From NCBI RefSeq assembly GCF_947507565.1, contig NC_089193.1, forward strand, positions 1,732,325 through 1,796,324: DNA of 64,000 bases, in the 5' to 3' direction. Of the stretch, positions 25,701 through 39,666 are shown in pieces; within the stretch, counting starts at the first letter, position 1, and every line of letters begins with the position of its first letter. The translations under genes were made by a program, and so were the position numbers. The notes under the pieces were generated by a model that saw only the letters and a program-made list of their open reading frames with translations, was not told where the DNA came from and searched no databases. The stretch comes from Oscarella lobularis (lineage: Eukaryota; Porifera; Homoscleromorpha; Homosclerophorida; Oscarellidae).

Positions 25701-27409
25701 TCTCTCTAAATCAAGACCCCCCATCAAGCGTTTTCTCACTTTGCTAGCAAAGCAGAGATAATTCGGCGAACAGTGCAATTTTCCGAGTACGTGAGCCTTC
25801 GCGTAGGGAGTCCAGAGCGTGCAATCGCAATAGCCGTCAAGGCGTTCCTCGTTTGGCAAACTAAAAAGGGAGCTACGGAGGAAGGAGACTATATATGGGA
25901 ACCGGAAAAAGAGAGAGGCGTTTGCTTGCCAGTATAATTCACTACGAGCTCGGATATCAAGATCGCGTTTGAGAGAAACGCGACGAGGGGATGAACCCAT
26001 GCTAAAATCAATTATTTCGCCTTTTTTTCTACTACATAGCCCTAGCTCTTACGGTAGAGGTGGCGAAGCAAAGACGTCTGTAGTCTCATCACCCGACAAT
26101 AGCCTAAATTTGAACGAATTATTTGAACTATTATACGTAGGGGTTTCTATACCGTTTCATGGCTATTTTCGTCAGTTGTTCCATGAGGAGGTGAACCTCC
26201 TCGACGTTTCTCAAGAACGAGAAATGATACTAAAGTTTTTTATATAATACAAAACCCCTCTACTCTAATAAAAGACATCCTCTCTTGCCTCTTTTGCCTT
26301 TGCACATACTACTATGCTATCTGATATAACGCCGCTTTCCTTGTCGAGTTTCTACGAAAAAATTCAACTCTCTTTACGTCTCTGTTTACGTCTCACGGTT
26401 ATATCTGTCCATCGAAGTAGAATCAAGTCTTCTTTGCCAATCATGAATGAGTAGAAGGCGAGGTGATTGACTGAGAGGTAGATCCAGCCTTGTCGAGGAA
26501 CTTTTCCTCTCCAATAAGTACAGGAATAGTCTAGAAGGAAAGAAACCCCGCGTGGATTGGATGGGGAGATTAGAGCTTTCTTCTTTCTTCTCACAGTTGA
26601 CAAGACGTTCGTCTTCTGGCATTTTGAAGATACGTCGAAAGCGAACTGACGCTGATTTGAGACGAAGTGAATCTGAGTCTGAGATTCGAAGAAAAAAAAT
26701 TAGACATATACATATACTGTAAAATGGTCGAATCTTTTTTTTTACCTCCTTCCTTCTCGGCCCCTTCGCCCTCGGGATCTTCATTGCAAAGGAAACTCTC
26801 CACTTTAGCCAAAACGAACGCAGATGCTTCCTCTTCAGTTTCAAAATTAACTAACACGAAAAAAATTATTTTCACGAAGTTTCCCCCTTTCCCCCACCTA
26901 CCCAATATGGGAAGAAGCTCTTCTTCTAACCATATCCACTGTTTCTCGACGTCTTTCAACGTTGCTCCACTTGCTACAACTAAAAGCGGAGCTTATGACG
27001 TAACGAAGCCCGAGGAACTTGTACAACTATAAAGATTATTCTCTCTATCGCTTGCCTAGCGTGCAATCTACTCTTTTTCTCCCTCTTTCTCACCGTGACT
27101 GACTTCCGAAGATTGGCATTGGAGTAGAATTCGAAACGGCGGGGTCTGGTCATTTCGAAAGCGAATCGAGCTCGTTTCTTTGCTTTTCTGCTATTCTACC
27201 TTCGAATCGAAGACGCTGTCGACGGTTCCGACGATTTTGCCGATGATTCCGCCGCCGCCGCCGTGGCCGCGACGTTTTTGAAGGACGAAGTAGAGATTCG
27301 AGCGTTCCGTGCTCCTTCGAAGCGAAACCGATCATCGACGAAGCGAATGCGTCGTTTGGACGTACCAAAGAGCCGTGGACAAGAGCACTTCTGACGGTTT
27401 TACCCACAT
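22720..27409 (-). CDS. TBC1D9: TBC1D9/TBC1D8-type RabGAP: two GRAM, TBC, EF-hand
   Basis: Predicted Rab GAP. The start at 27409 gives [15 protein letters not shown], spliced to [22 protein letters not shown], the TBC1D9 N-terminus. The first GRAM domain is at about 26600-26400 ([24 protein letters not shown]). The second is at about 25970-25550 ([23 protein letters not shown]). The TBC domain is at about 25150-24050: [36 protein letters not shown] with the Gln finger, [21 protein letters not shown], then the [15 protein letters not shown]-type helix. EF-hand-like and linker segments follow ([17 protein letters not shown]). The end is taken at TAA 22720. A GTAAGT there could instead be a splice donor, so the extreme C-terminus is uncertain. 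About 15 short introns. Confidence 0.88.
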
Positions 27410-27956
27410 TAGAAGGAGAAGGTGACTCAAGAGAAATGATTACGGCTACCGTAAATCGTGTTGCGTATTCTCTACTTTACTACGTCAAATTCGCGAACTG
27501 TTTGCAATAAAAGAAGAAGAAGATCTAAAAAGGATGCTAATCCAACTCGAAGCTGCCTTGCTTCTGGAGCGCTGAACTCCCTAAGAGCGAATTATTGCAG
27601 TAGTCGTGCAGGATTGCGTGATAGGCTTACCCTAGTAGGCAATTGTCTTCTACCGTGAACTGCTTGCAGAAACCGCTTCGTTTTGGTTCTGGATCGACCT
27701 GCAGCGAGGTGATAATAATTCGAGCGATCCGTTCACTCGATAAAGGAACTCTGATGTTGCTAAAACAGTCGCTAGATACTCAGGAAAACGAGGAACACTA
27801 CTACTTACAACTTGAGCATGGACGAGGGTTAGCGCGCTACTCATAAACTTTATTGCGCAAAAAAATAACGATTGATTAGTCAAACCAAAACAGAACAGAA
27901 CACCAAACGCTCTAATAGTCCAAATATATGCTGTCTATGAAGCTGACAAAAAAGTT
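27410..27956. other. Intergenic region between TBC1D9 and ISYNA1
   Basis: About 550 bp between the TBC1D9 start codon and the ISYNA1 stop (same strand). Short open frames occur on both strands, but none shows recognisable protein sequence, codon pattern or good splice partners. It is probably the TBC1D9 promoter/5' UTR and the ISYNA1 3' UTR. Confidence 0.45.
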
Positions 27957-30407
27957 CTACGATTCTATGGCCTGCACCGTGCCCCTGGCCCTTCCAAGCT
28001 GCGGCACCCGAGCACCAGAACTGGCCGCAGACAAACTCGATTTCTCGCCGACTTTCTCAGCTGTTTTTACGCCAGCGGCGAGCTGCTGAGGCGCGGCGAG
28101 CTTGTGCTCGAGAAGCATGTAATTCTGCGGAGAAAGCCCAATGCAAGCGCGGAAAATATTCTCAATGCAAGCGCGCTGGCGGAAAAGGGCATTGACAATG
28201 GGCGTTCCTCGCGGAACCATGGGCGCTTTGAGGAGATAGCTGAGCAAGGAGAGCACGGAATTGAAGCGAGCAAAGTCAGCTTCTCCTTCTGAAAGTGAAG
28301 AAAAGAATTTTTTTAAATTAGAACGAACGCGAAGACGTAAAATATATACATATGCGTGACATTCGATGACGGCTTCTCATCATCTATATAAATATAGATC
28401 TGGGAGTTTATGGGCATTAAGCGAAATCGCAAATTCGAGAGAAAAAGAATGAATTTGTGATTTCGAATCCGGAAATCTCGCGTTTTTTTGGATTTTTCCG
28501 GATGTTTCAAGAGCCCCCCATGGTGACCGTCTCGCACCTACTGCGGTCCGAATGAAGAATGTGATCTTTTTTCTCACAATCTTTTCGACTAGGTATCTAA
28601 ATTGGGGCTTGTGTACATAAGCCCAGCTCCTGGCACAGAGGAGATTAGAGTCTTGGAAAGACTCGGCTTACCTTTTCTCAACGAAATCCTTTCGCACATC
28701 TCAGCCAAAATGACGAGATCGAGTATAATCGGAGTGGCCAAGAGAGAGTCCTAAAGGAACATCGATTAGAGCGGCGACTTTGATATAAGAACCAAATTAA
28801 ATTAAATCAGATTCGATTACTCTTATCTGTCGACAATAAACAAAGCCTCACTTACTTCGCATGTGTTGTGCACTGCAATCGTATTGAGGCCTCCCATAAA
28901 GATTTCCGACGTGTATTCATCCATCGCTCGTTTGCTGTCCGCCACAAAGGGAACGTATTTGATCACCACGCAATGATCCGGCTTTTCTCCGGGCTCGTAA
29001 AGAATCCTATTCGACTCAACCATATCGTCAACCACGTTGCTCTTGGAGATCTCCTTCGAGCGAAACTGCTGGGGAGCGGACAAATTTTTCCCGTCGTTGT
29101 TTCCAAGGTGATTGTAGCTGACAATGGAGCGAGGCTAGAAAGAAAAAAAAAACAAATCCCATACACATAACATTCATTAATAAAAAGTCAATTCTTTTAC
29201 CTTGATTCCAGCGCTGATGAGAAAGTCGACCAATACGGATTTCAATTTCGTTTGACCCGATTTAAAATCGTCTCCGCCCACGTAAACATTTTCTTTCTCC
29301 GCCAAATCAATGACTCCAGGCACAAGGGAGTTCTGTGGCGATCCGTTTATATAGGTGCAACCTTCCTGAATGCTTGCAACGGCGAAAAGAGATGAAGGCG
29401 ACATTTCGTCTTCGTTTCTTTCAATTGAAGCGAGCAATTCTTTCGCCGTCAAATTGAGACCTTCGCGGACGTCGCAGAATCTCTCCGTATTGGCCGTCCA
29501 CAAAACAATCACCTAATAGTAGTGATAATGTTAATATTTTATTATTGAAATTGTGTTTCTGTTTTACTTTGTCTAGCTTCTGTTTTGCTTTGAAATCTCT
29601 GATGTCTGCCCTCACTTGCTCCACCATTTCCTTCTTCGTTCCGGACAGGACGTTATTGGCTCGGTCCGCCTGATTAGCGGCAATGAAATCCGGGCAATAG
29701 ATGGAGGGACGAGGCTTGAGATTTTCCAAGTGGGGTTTGAGCTGGACTTGGAGGTTGTAGTCCAGCACTTGAGCACGTTCCATGGCTTCAGCCAAATTAG
29801 CAGAATTAATATCCCATCCGTCAATAACAAGATCATTGGGATGAACCATGGGAAGAAGATCCCCCAAAGCAATGTATTGCTCAACCCCACCTTATATGAA
29901 AAATAGATATTAATAAATTATTATTATAATTTAATTAATTAATTAATTATGTTTTTCTGACTTGAATTTGTTCCAAGACAGACAGTCGACGCTTGAGTAA
30001 TGGAACCGTAGTAATTCGATTTCTGTAATTCGAGGCAATTAGCGGCCAGAGGGGGCGTGGCCATGCCACGTGTACCTTGACTCCTTCTTTCGTGGGCCAG
30101 CTCAATCCGAGACGATTCGCGATGAGCGATCCGGTAAGAGTCGATCCGTTATTGCCGCCCCATCCCACGAGCATCACTCCCAAGCGTGGAACCTATCACG
30201 TGCAATGACGTCACAAAGGAATGGCATTTTCGATTCTCGCTGCACCTTGAGACTCGTTTGGAACTCGAACGTGGTCGCTTGGGGCTTGGCAAGAAACGAT
30301 GCGTCCGCCTGCGGCTCGACATGAGTCGTGTGGTACGTGTACGTGGATGAAATCGTCTCTTCTGTGTACGAGACGTTTGGGCTCGACACTTTGACTTTCA
30401 GAGACAT
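27957..30407 (-). CDS. ISYNA1: Inositol-3-phosphate synthase
   Basis: Converts glucose-6-phosphate to 1D-myo-inositol-3-phosphate with NAD+, the first step of inositol synthesis in the cytosol. The start is at 30407 ([19 protein letters not shown]). The NAD-binding loop [19 protein letters not shown] is at about 30180. Next come [83 protein letters not shown], and the family signature region ending [20 protein letters not shown] (about 29040). The C-terminal part is [31 protein letters not shown], then a Ser/Ala-rich tail. The catalytic Lys/Asp region KSNVVDDM is intact. One intron (about 28290-28665) is longer than average. It appears complete. Confidence 0.95.
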
Positions 30408-30494
30408 TTCGATATGCAAAAGTATCGTACGAGACTGCGCGTAACGTGTAGAATTCAGTTCCGAGAGAGCGCCTTGCAATCTGGCGCTGCGTCG

Positions 30495-30545
30495 CGCCTT
30501 ATATAGACGACGAGTGGCATGCGCTTGTCACGTGAGTCACGTGTT
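30495..30545 (-). promoter_or_regulatory. ISYNA1 core promoter: TATA box and paired CACGTG E-boxes
   Basis: On the minus strand a good TATATAAGG lies at about 30497-30505, some 90 bp upstream of the ATG, which fits a start site near 30470. Two CACGTG hexamers stand 10 bp apart at about 30530-30542. CACGTG is bound by bHLH-ZIP factors. Yeast INO1 is also bHLH-controlled, but a conserved link is only speculation. Confidence 0.5.
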
Positions 30546-30902
30546 GGGGATGTCTGGAAGGATCTAGAATGCGTGCCAACTTCTTTGGGAAAAAGATAAA
30601 TCATGCGCTCGGCCGTGGCCCGTGTTGCACCACAAGGCATTGTGAAGCAAATCGCGCACGGCATGATTTAGGCATGCTACGTAGATTCTTCGTTGGGAAA
30701 CGCGTTTCGTCACCACGCGTTCCTCAACGAATACATGTAGAAGGGTCCCCGGGGCGGTCTCTATCCAGTTCTATCCAGTTCTAAGGGGCGTGCTGCTCGT
30801 GCAACCGAACGGGTGCTTCTTTGGCGAAGGTCTACAGTGGTCATTGCTTACCGAACTCTTAGAAAATAAATATCTAAAGGATGATGCCGCTAGAACTTAG
30901 TG

Positions 30903-34057
<3,155 letters not shown>

Positions 34058-34086
34058 TAAACAAGAAATTTTACCAGCGTTTATTC

Positions 34087-34119
34087 ATAGGTAGGGAAGC
34101 ATGTTTCCAGCGTTCATTC
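34087..34119 (+). repeat. Left flanking direct repeat of the minisatellite
   Basis: This 33-bp sequence, with the core ATAGGTAGGGAAGCATG and TTTCCAGCG, recurs almost identically at 37956-37988 on the other side of the array, in direct orientation. A partial third copy, TTATAGGTAAGG, sits right at the array start (about 34121). Confidence 0.75.
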
Positions 34120-34131
34120 CTTATAGGTAAG

Positions 34132-37100
34132 GAGGCTCCCACTACTACAAAGGCTACAACTACTACAAAGGCTCCAACTACAAAGGCTACAACGACTAAA
34201 AAGGCTCCAACTACTACAAAGGCTACAACGACTACAACGGCTACAACGACTACAAAGGCTACAACGGCTACAACGGTTACAAAGGCTACAACGGCTACAA
34301 AGGCTACAACGGCTACAACGACTACAACGGCTACAAAGGCTACAACTACTACAAAGGCTACAACGGCTACAACTACTACAAAGGCTACAACGACTAAAAA
34401 GGCTCCAACTACTACAAAGGCTACAACGACTACAACGGCTACAACGACTACAAAGGCTACAACGACTACAAAGGCTACAACGGCTACAACGGTTACAAAG
34501 GCTACAACGGCTACAACGGCTCCAACTACTACAACGGCTACAACGGCTACAACGGCTACAACTACTACAACGGCTACAACGGCTACAACGGCTACAACGG
34601 CTACAACGGCTACAAAGGCTACAACGGCTACAACGGCTACAACGGCTACAAAGGCTACAACGGCTACAACTACTACAAAGGCTACAACTACTACAAAGGC
34701 TACAACTACTACAAAGGCTACAACGGCTACAAAGGCTACAAAGGCTACAACGGCTACAACGGCTACAAAGGCTACAACTACTACAACGGCTACAACTACT
34801 ACAAAGGCTACAACTACTACAAAGGCTACAACTACTACAAAGGCTACAAAGGCTACAACGGCTACAACGGCTACAAAGGCTACAACTACTACAACGGCTA
34901 CAACGGCTACAACGGCTACAACGGCTCCAACTACTACAACGGCTACAACGGCTACAACGGCTACAAAGGCTACAACTACTACAAAGGCTACAACTACAAA
35001 GGCTACAACGGCTACAAAGGCTACAAAGGCTACAACGGCTACAACGGCTACAACGGCTACAAAGGCTACAACTACTACAAAGGCTACAAAGGCTACAACG
35101 GCTACAACGGCTACAAAGGCTACAAAGGCTACAAAGGCTACAACGGCTACAAAGGCTCCAACTACTACAACGGCTACAACGGCTACAACGGCTACAAAGG
35201 CTACAACTACTACAACGGCTACAACGGCTACAACGGCTCCAACTACTACAACGGCTACAACGGCTACAACGGCTACAACTACTACAAAGGCTACAACTAC
35301 TACAAAGGCTACAACTACTACAAAGGCTACAAAGGCTACAACGGCTACAACGGCTACAAAGGCTACAACTACTACAACGGCTACAACGGCTCCAACTACT
35401 ACAACGGCTACAACGGCTACAACGGCTACAAAGGCTACAACTACTACAAAGGCTACAACTACTACAAAGGCTACAACGGCTACAAAGGCTACAAAGGCTA
35501 CAACGGCTACAAAGGCTACAACTACTACAACGGCTACAACGGCTACAACGACTACAAAGGCTCCAACTACTACAAAGGCTACAACTACTACAAAGGCTAC
35601 AACGGCTACAAAGGCTACAAAGGCTACAACGACTACAAAGGCTACAACTACTACAAAGGCTACAACGACTACAAAGGCTCCAACTACTACAACGGCTACA
35701 ACGACTACAAAGGCTACAACTACTACAAAGGCTACAACGACTACAAAGGCTACAACTACTACAAAGGCTACAACGACTACAAAGGCTCCAACTACTACAA
35801 CGGCTACAACGGCTACAACGACTACAAAGGCTCCAACTACTACAACGGCTACAACGGCTACAACGGCTACAACGGCTCCAACTACTACAACGGCTACAAA
35901 GGCTACAACGGCTACAACTACTACAAAGGCTACAACTACTACAAAGGCTACAACTACTACAAAGGCTACAAAGGCTACAACGGCTACAACGGCTACAACG
36001 GCTACAAAGGCTACAAAGGCTACAACGGCTACAAAGGCTACAACTACTACAACGGCTACAACGGCTACAACGGCTCCAACGGCTCCAACTACTACAACGG
36101 CTACAAAGGCTACAACTACTACAAAGGCTACAACTACTACAAAGGCTACAACGGCTACAAAGGCTACAAAGGCTACAACTACTACAACGGCTACAACGGC
36201 TCCAACTACTACAACGGCTACAACGGCTACAACGGCTACAAAGGCTACAACGGCTACAAAGGCTACAAAGGCTACAACGGCTACAACGGCTACAACGGCT
36301 CCAACTACTACAACGGCTACAACGGCTACAACGGCTACAACGGCTACAAAGGCTACAACGGCTACAAAGGCTACAACGGCTACAAAGGCTACAACGGCTA
36401 CAAAGGCTACAACGACTACAAAGGCTACAACTACTACAAAGGCTACAACGGCTACAAAGGCTACAAAGGCTACAACGGCTACAACGGCTACAAAGGCTAC
36501 AACGGCTACAAAGGCTACAACGGCTACAAAGGCTACAACGGCTACAAAGGCTACAACGGCTACAAAGGCTACAACGGCTACAAAGGCTACAACGACTACA
36601 AAGGCTACAACTACTACAAAGGCTACAACGGCTACAAAGGCTACAAAGGCTACAACGGCTACAACGGCTACAAAGGCTACAACGGCTACAAAGGCTCCAA
36701 CTACTACAACGGCTACAACGGCTACAACGGCTACAACGGCTACAAAGGCTACAACGGCTACAACGGCTACAAAGGCTACAACGGCTACAACGGCTACAAA
36801 GGCTACAAAGGCTACAACGGCTACAACTACTACAAAGGCTACAACGGCTACAACGGCTACAAAGGCTACAACGGCTACAACGGCTACAAAGGCTACAACG
36901 GCTACAAAGGCTACAAAGGCTACAACGGCTACAACGGCTACAAAGGCTACAACTACTACAAAGGCTACAACGGCTACAACGGCTACAAAGGCTACAAAAG
37001 CTACAAAGGCTACAACGGCTACAAAGGCTCCAACTACTACAACGGCTACAACGGCTACAACGGCTACAAAGGCTACAACTACTACAACGGCTACAACGGC

Positions 37101-37950
37101 TACAACGGCTACAACGGCTACAACGGCTCCAACTACTACAACGGCTACAACGGCTACAACGGCTACAACTACTACAAAGGCTACAACTACTACAAAGGCT
37201 ACAACTACTACAAAGGCTACAACGGCTACAAAGGCTACAAAGGCTACAACGGCTACAACGGCTACAAAGGCTACAACGGCTACAAAGGCTCCAACTACTA
37301 CAACGGCTACAACGGCTACAAAGGCTACAACTACTACAAAGGCTACAACGGCTACAACGGCTACAACGGCTACAACGGCTACAAAGGCTACAAAGGCTAC
37401 AACGGCTACAACGGCTACAAAGGCTACAAAGGCTACAACGGCTACAACTACTACAAAGGCTACAACGGCTACAACGGCTACAACGGCTACAACGGCTACA
37501 AAGGCTACAACGGCTACAAAGGCTACAACGGCTACAAAGGCTACAACGGCTACAAAGGCTACAACGGCTACAAAGGCTCCAACTACTACAACGGCTACAA
37601 CGGCTACAAAGGCTACAACTACTACAAAGGCTACAACGGCTACAACGGCTACAACGGCTACAACGGCTACAAAGGCTACAAAGGCTACAACGGCTACAAC
37701 GGCTACAAAGGCTACAAAGGCTACAACGGCTACAACTACTACAAAGGCTACAACGGCTACAACGGCTACAACGGCTACAACGGCTACAACGGCTACAAAG
37801 GCTACAACGGCTACAAAGGCTACAACGGCTACAAAGGCTACAACGGCTACAAAGGCTACAACGGCTACAAAGGCTACAACGACTACAAAGGCTACAACGG
37901 CTACAACTTCTACAAAGGCTCCAACTACTACAAAGGCTACAACTACTACA
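34132..37950. repeat. 3.8-kb minisatellite with 9-bp unit (ACAACGGCT / ACAAAGGCT / ACAACTACT)
   Basis: About 420 copies of a 9-bp unit with limited variants: ACAAAGGCT, ACAACGGCT, ACAACTACT, ACAACGACT, and CCAACTACT. Higher-order patterns repeat within it. Nearly all length variants are multiples of 3. Plus-strand frames read Thr-Thr-Ala/Thr-Lys-Ala (open from stop to stop, about 34036-37959, no ATG), Gln-Arg-Leu, and Asn-Gly-Tyr/Lys-Gly-Tyr (broken by TAA near 34196 and 34395). On the minus strand two frames are also open. No promoter, start codon or splice partner supports a plus-strand gene, so it is annotated as a satellite, most likely intronic. Confidence 0.92.
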
Positions 37951-37955
37951 GCCTT

Positions 37956-37988
37956 ATAGGTAGGGAAACATGTTTCCAGCGTCTATTC
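37956..37988 (+). repeat. Right flanking direct repeat of the minisatellite
   Basis: Partner of the repeat at 34087-34119, differing at a few bases (AAACATG for AAGCATG, GTCTATTC for GTTCATTC). The array appears to have expanded inside a short tandem duplication, or to be bounded by a target duplication. Confidence 0.75.
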
Positions 37989-38015
37989 TTTCTACTTTTA
38001 AATCGACTCCATCAT

Positions 38016-39521
38016 TTATATATTAATACCTTTCAATTTATTCTTTAGTCTCGGCGTCTTGGCAACGTCCACCGGCGTCCGTCCCCTCTCATTGGCCAGC
38101 GTGATATCAGCTCCATGATCAAGCAAAATATCGGCGGCCGCCTCGTGGCCACCCTCGGCCGAAAAGTGCAAGGGCGTCGATCCGTCGCGTCCTAGGGCGT
38201 TCACGTTGGCGCCGCTGTTCAAAAGATATTCGATCATTGGAACGCTGCCTGCTTCGGAGGCACAATGAATGGGGGCGTTTCGCTGTCCATCTCGAATGTC
38301 TGAGGATGGTGTTATATATGTCCTTATGGATATAATAATGATTAATACCTATTTCCGTGCCTTCGGAGAGGAGAAGAGCGACGATTTGCTGAGCAAACGA
38401 ACCGCTCGCGTGCGCAGCAAAATGAATTGCCGTGCGTCCATCAGAATCAGAAGCCGTGACGTCTCTATAGTGAAAATGGGTGCTGTCCTATTTTCTTATA
38501 TGATTTCATACGCTTTGTGTTTGATTAGGTGCGTCACGACGTCGGCTGGCCTGTAATTTTTTAATATCGCCGATTCCACTATAACGAAATATTATTAATT
38601 AATTTTTAAAAATAAAATTTTCATTTCTTACGCTTCTGAAATAGATCAATGTCGCGAGTGACCAATAGCAGGGGAGTATATCCCTCCGCATTTCGACAAT
38701 TGACGTCGATAAACGGTTTGCTGAGCAATTGGCGAACAATGGAAAAATCGCCCTGCCAAGCGGCTTGCAATAAATTGCGATTAGAAACTCCTTGCCTATT
38801 GATCGAATCTAGAAAAGATGGAGAGAAAGACTCGAGGTCAGAAAAAAAGGGGTATTCGTTTCGTCGACCTGTAATCGTAGCGCGAATCTCGTCCTTCCCC
38901 GTCACGTCGACGGCCGTTTCGTCATCGTCGTTTTGAAGCGTCGCGTCGGCGCCGAAGATGAGTAGCAAAGCGACAATCTTTACGGAACACACACCGAGAT
39001 CCAAGACAAATAAACTAATAGTCCCCCCGCTAAGGAGACTCTTCGCGATCGATACCTTAGCGAAGCCCTTTCGCGCGGCGACTATGAGCGCCGTGTCGCC
39101 CGTGCCCTTGTAACGCGCGTCGACCATGGAATTCTTTCGGTAAGGAAGAACAAATCGGGTGGGCGGAGCGGAAGGGGGACGAAAGAACGACGCGGGGAAA
39201 GAAGTCGGGTTTCTTACCTTGCGACCGCCTTGCTTTAGAATGGTTTGGACTTTGGCTAAGTCGCCGATCTGAGAAAGGAGCGTCGCGCTCTTCGCTAATT
39301 TGCAACTTGGAGAGTCATCTTGCATCTTACCGCGACCGCTTGCATAAACGCTTCTTCGAGCGATCGAGAACTTTGGAAGGAGAAAGAGATGACGAGTGCA
39401 CTCGATCTTAGGCCCGATTTTGTTCTATTTACCTTCCGCTAGTTAGCACGGACGCGGCGGCGTCGTGATAAGGGACGAGAATATCGCGACTCGTCTTCCG
39501 ATCTAACTTCTGTTTGGCCAT
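38016..39521 (-). CDS. Ankyrin-repeat protein; probably 5' part of the ankyrin-MAP3K gene
   Basis: The start is at 39521 (MAKQKLDRKTSRDILVPYH..), with leader exons ending LAKSATLLSQIGDLAKVQTIL. At least five ankyrin repeats follow: TGDTALIVAARKGFAKV..LLIFGADATLQNDD; NLLQAAWQGDFSIVRQLLSK..YTPLLL; DSDGRTAIHFAAHASGSFAQQIVALLL; NAPIHCASEAGSVPMIEYLLNSGANVN; and GSTPLHFSAEGGHEAAADILLDHGADI, then RTPVDVAKTPRLKNKLK. Ankyrin repeats are protein-binding solenoids. The last exon either ends at TAA 38016 (..KGINI) or splices at 38030 into the kinase module across the minisatellite. I favour splicing because the kinase side lacks its own start. The leader is not recognised. It is head-to-head with the JmjC gene (145 bp apart). 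Confidence 0.8.
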
Positions 39522-39666
39522 CGGAGGAGGAAGGAGAGGGGTAAAGAAAAAGGAGCGAGATCTCTCGTAAGATGTTTATCCGGTAGGCATAACGATAATA
39601 GCCTACGGGACGCGAATAAAAAATAATCACGTGGGCTAGGTAACTGTAAGATGAACTGATTCGGCT

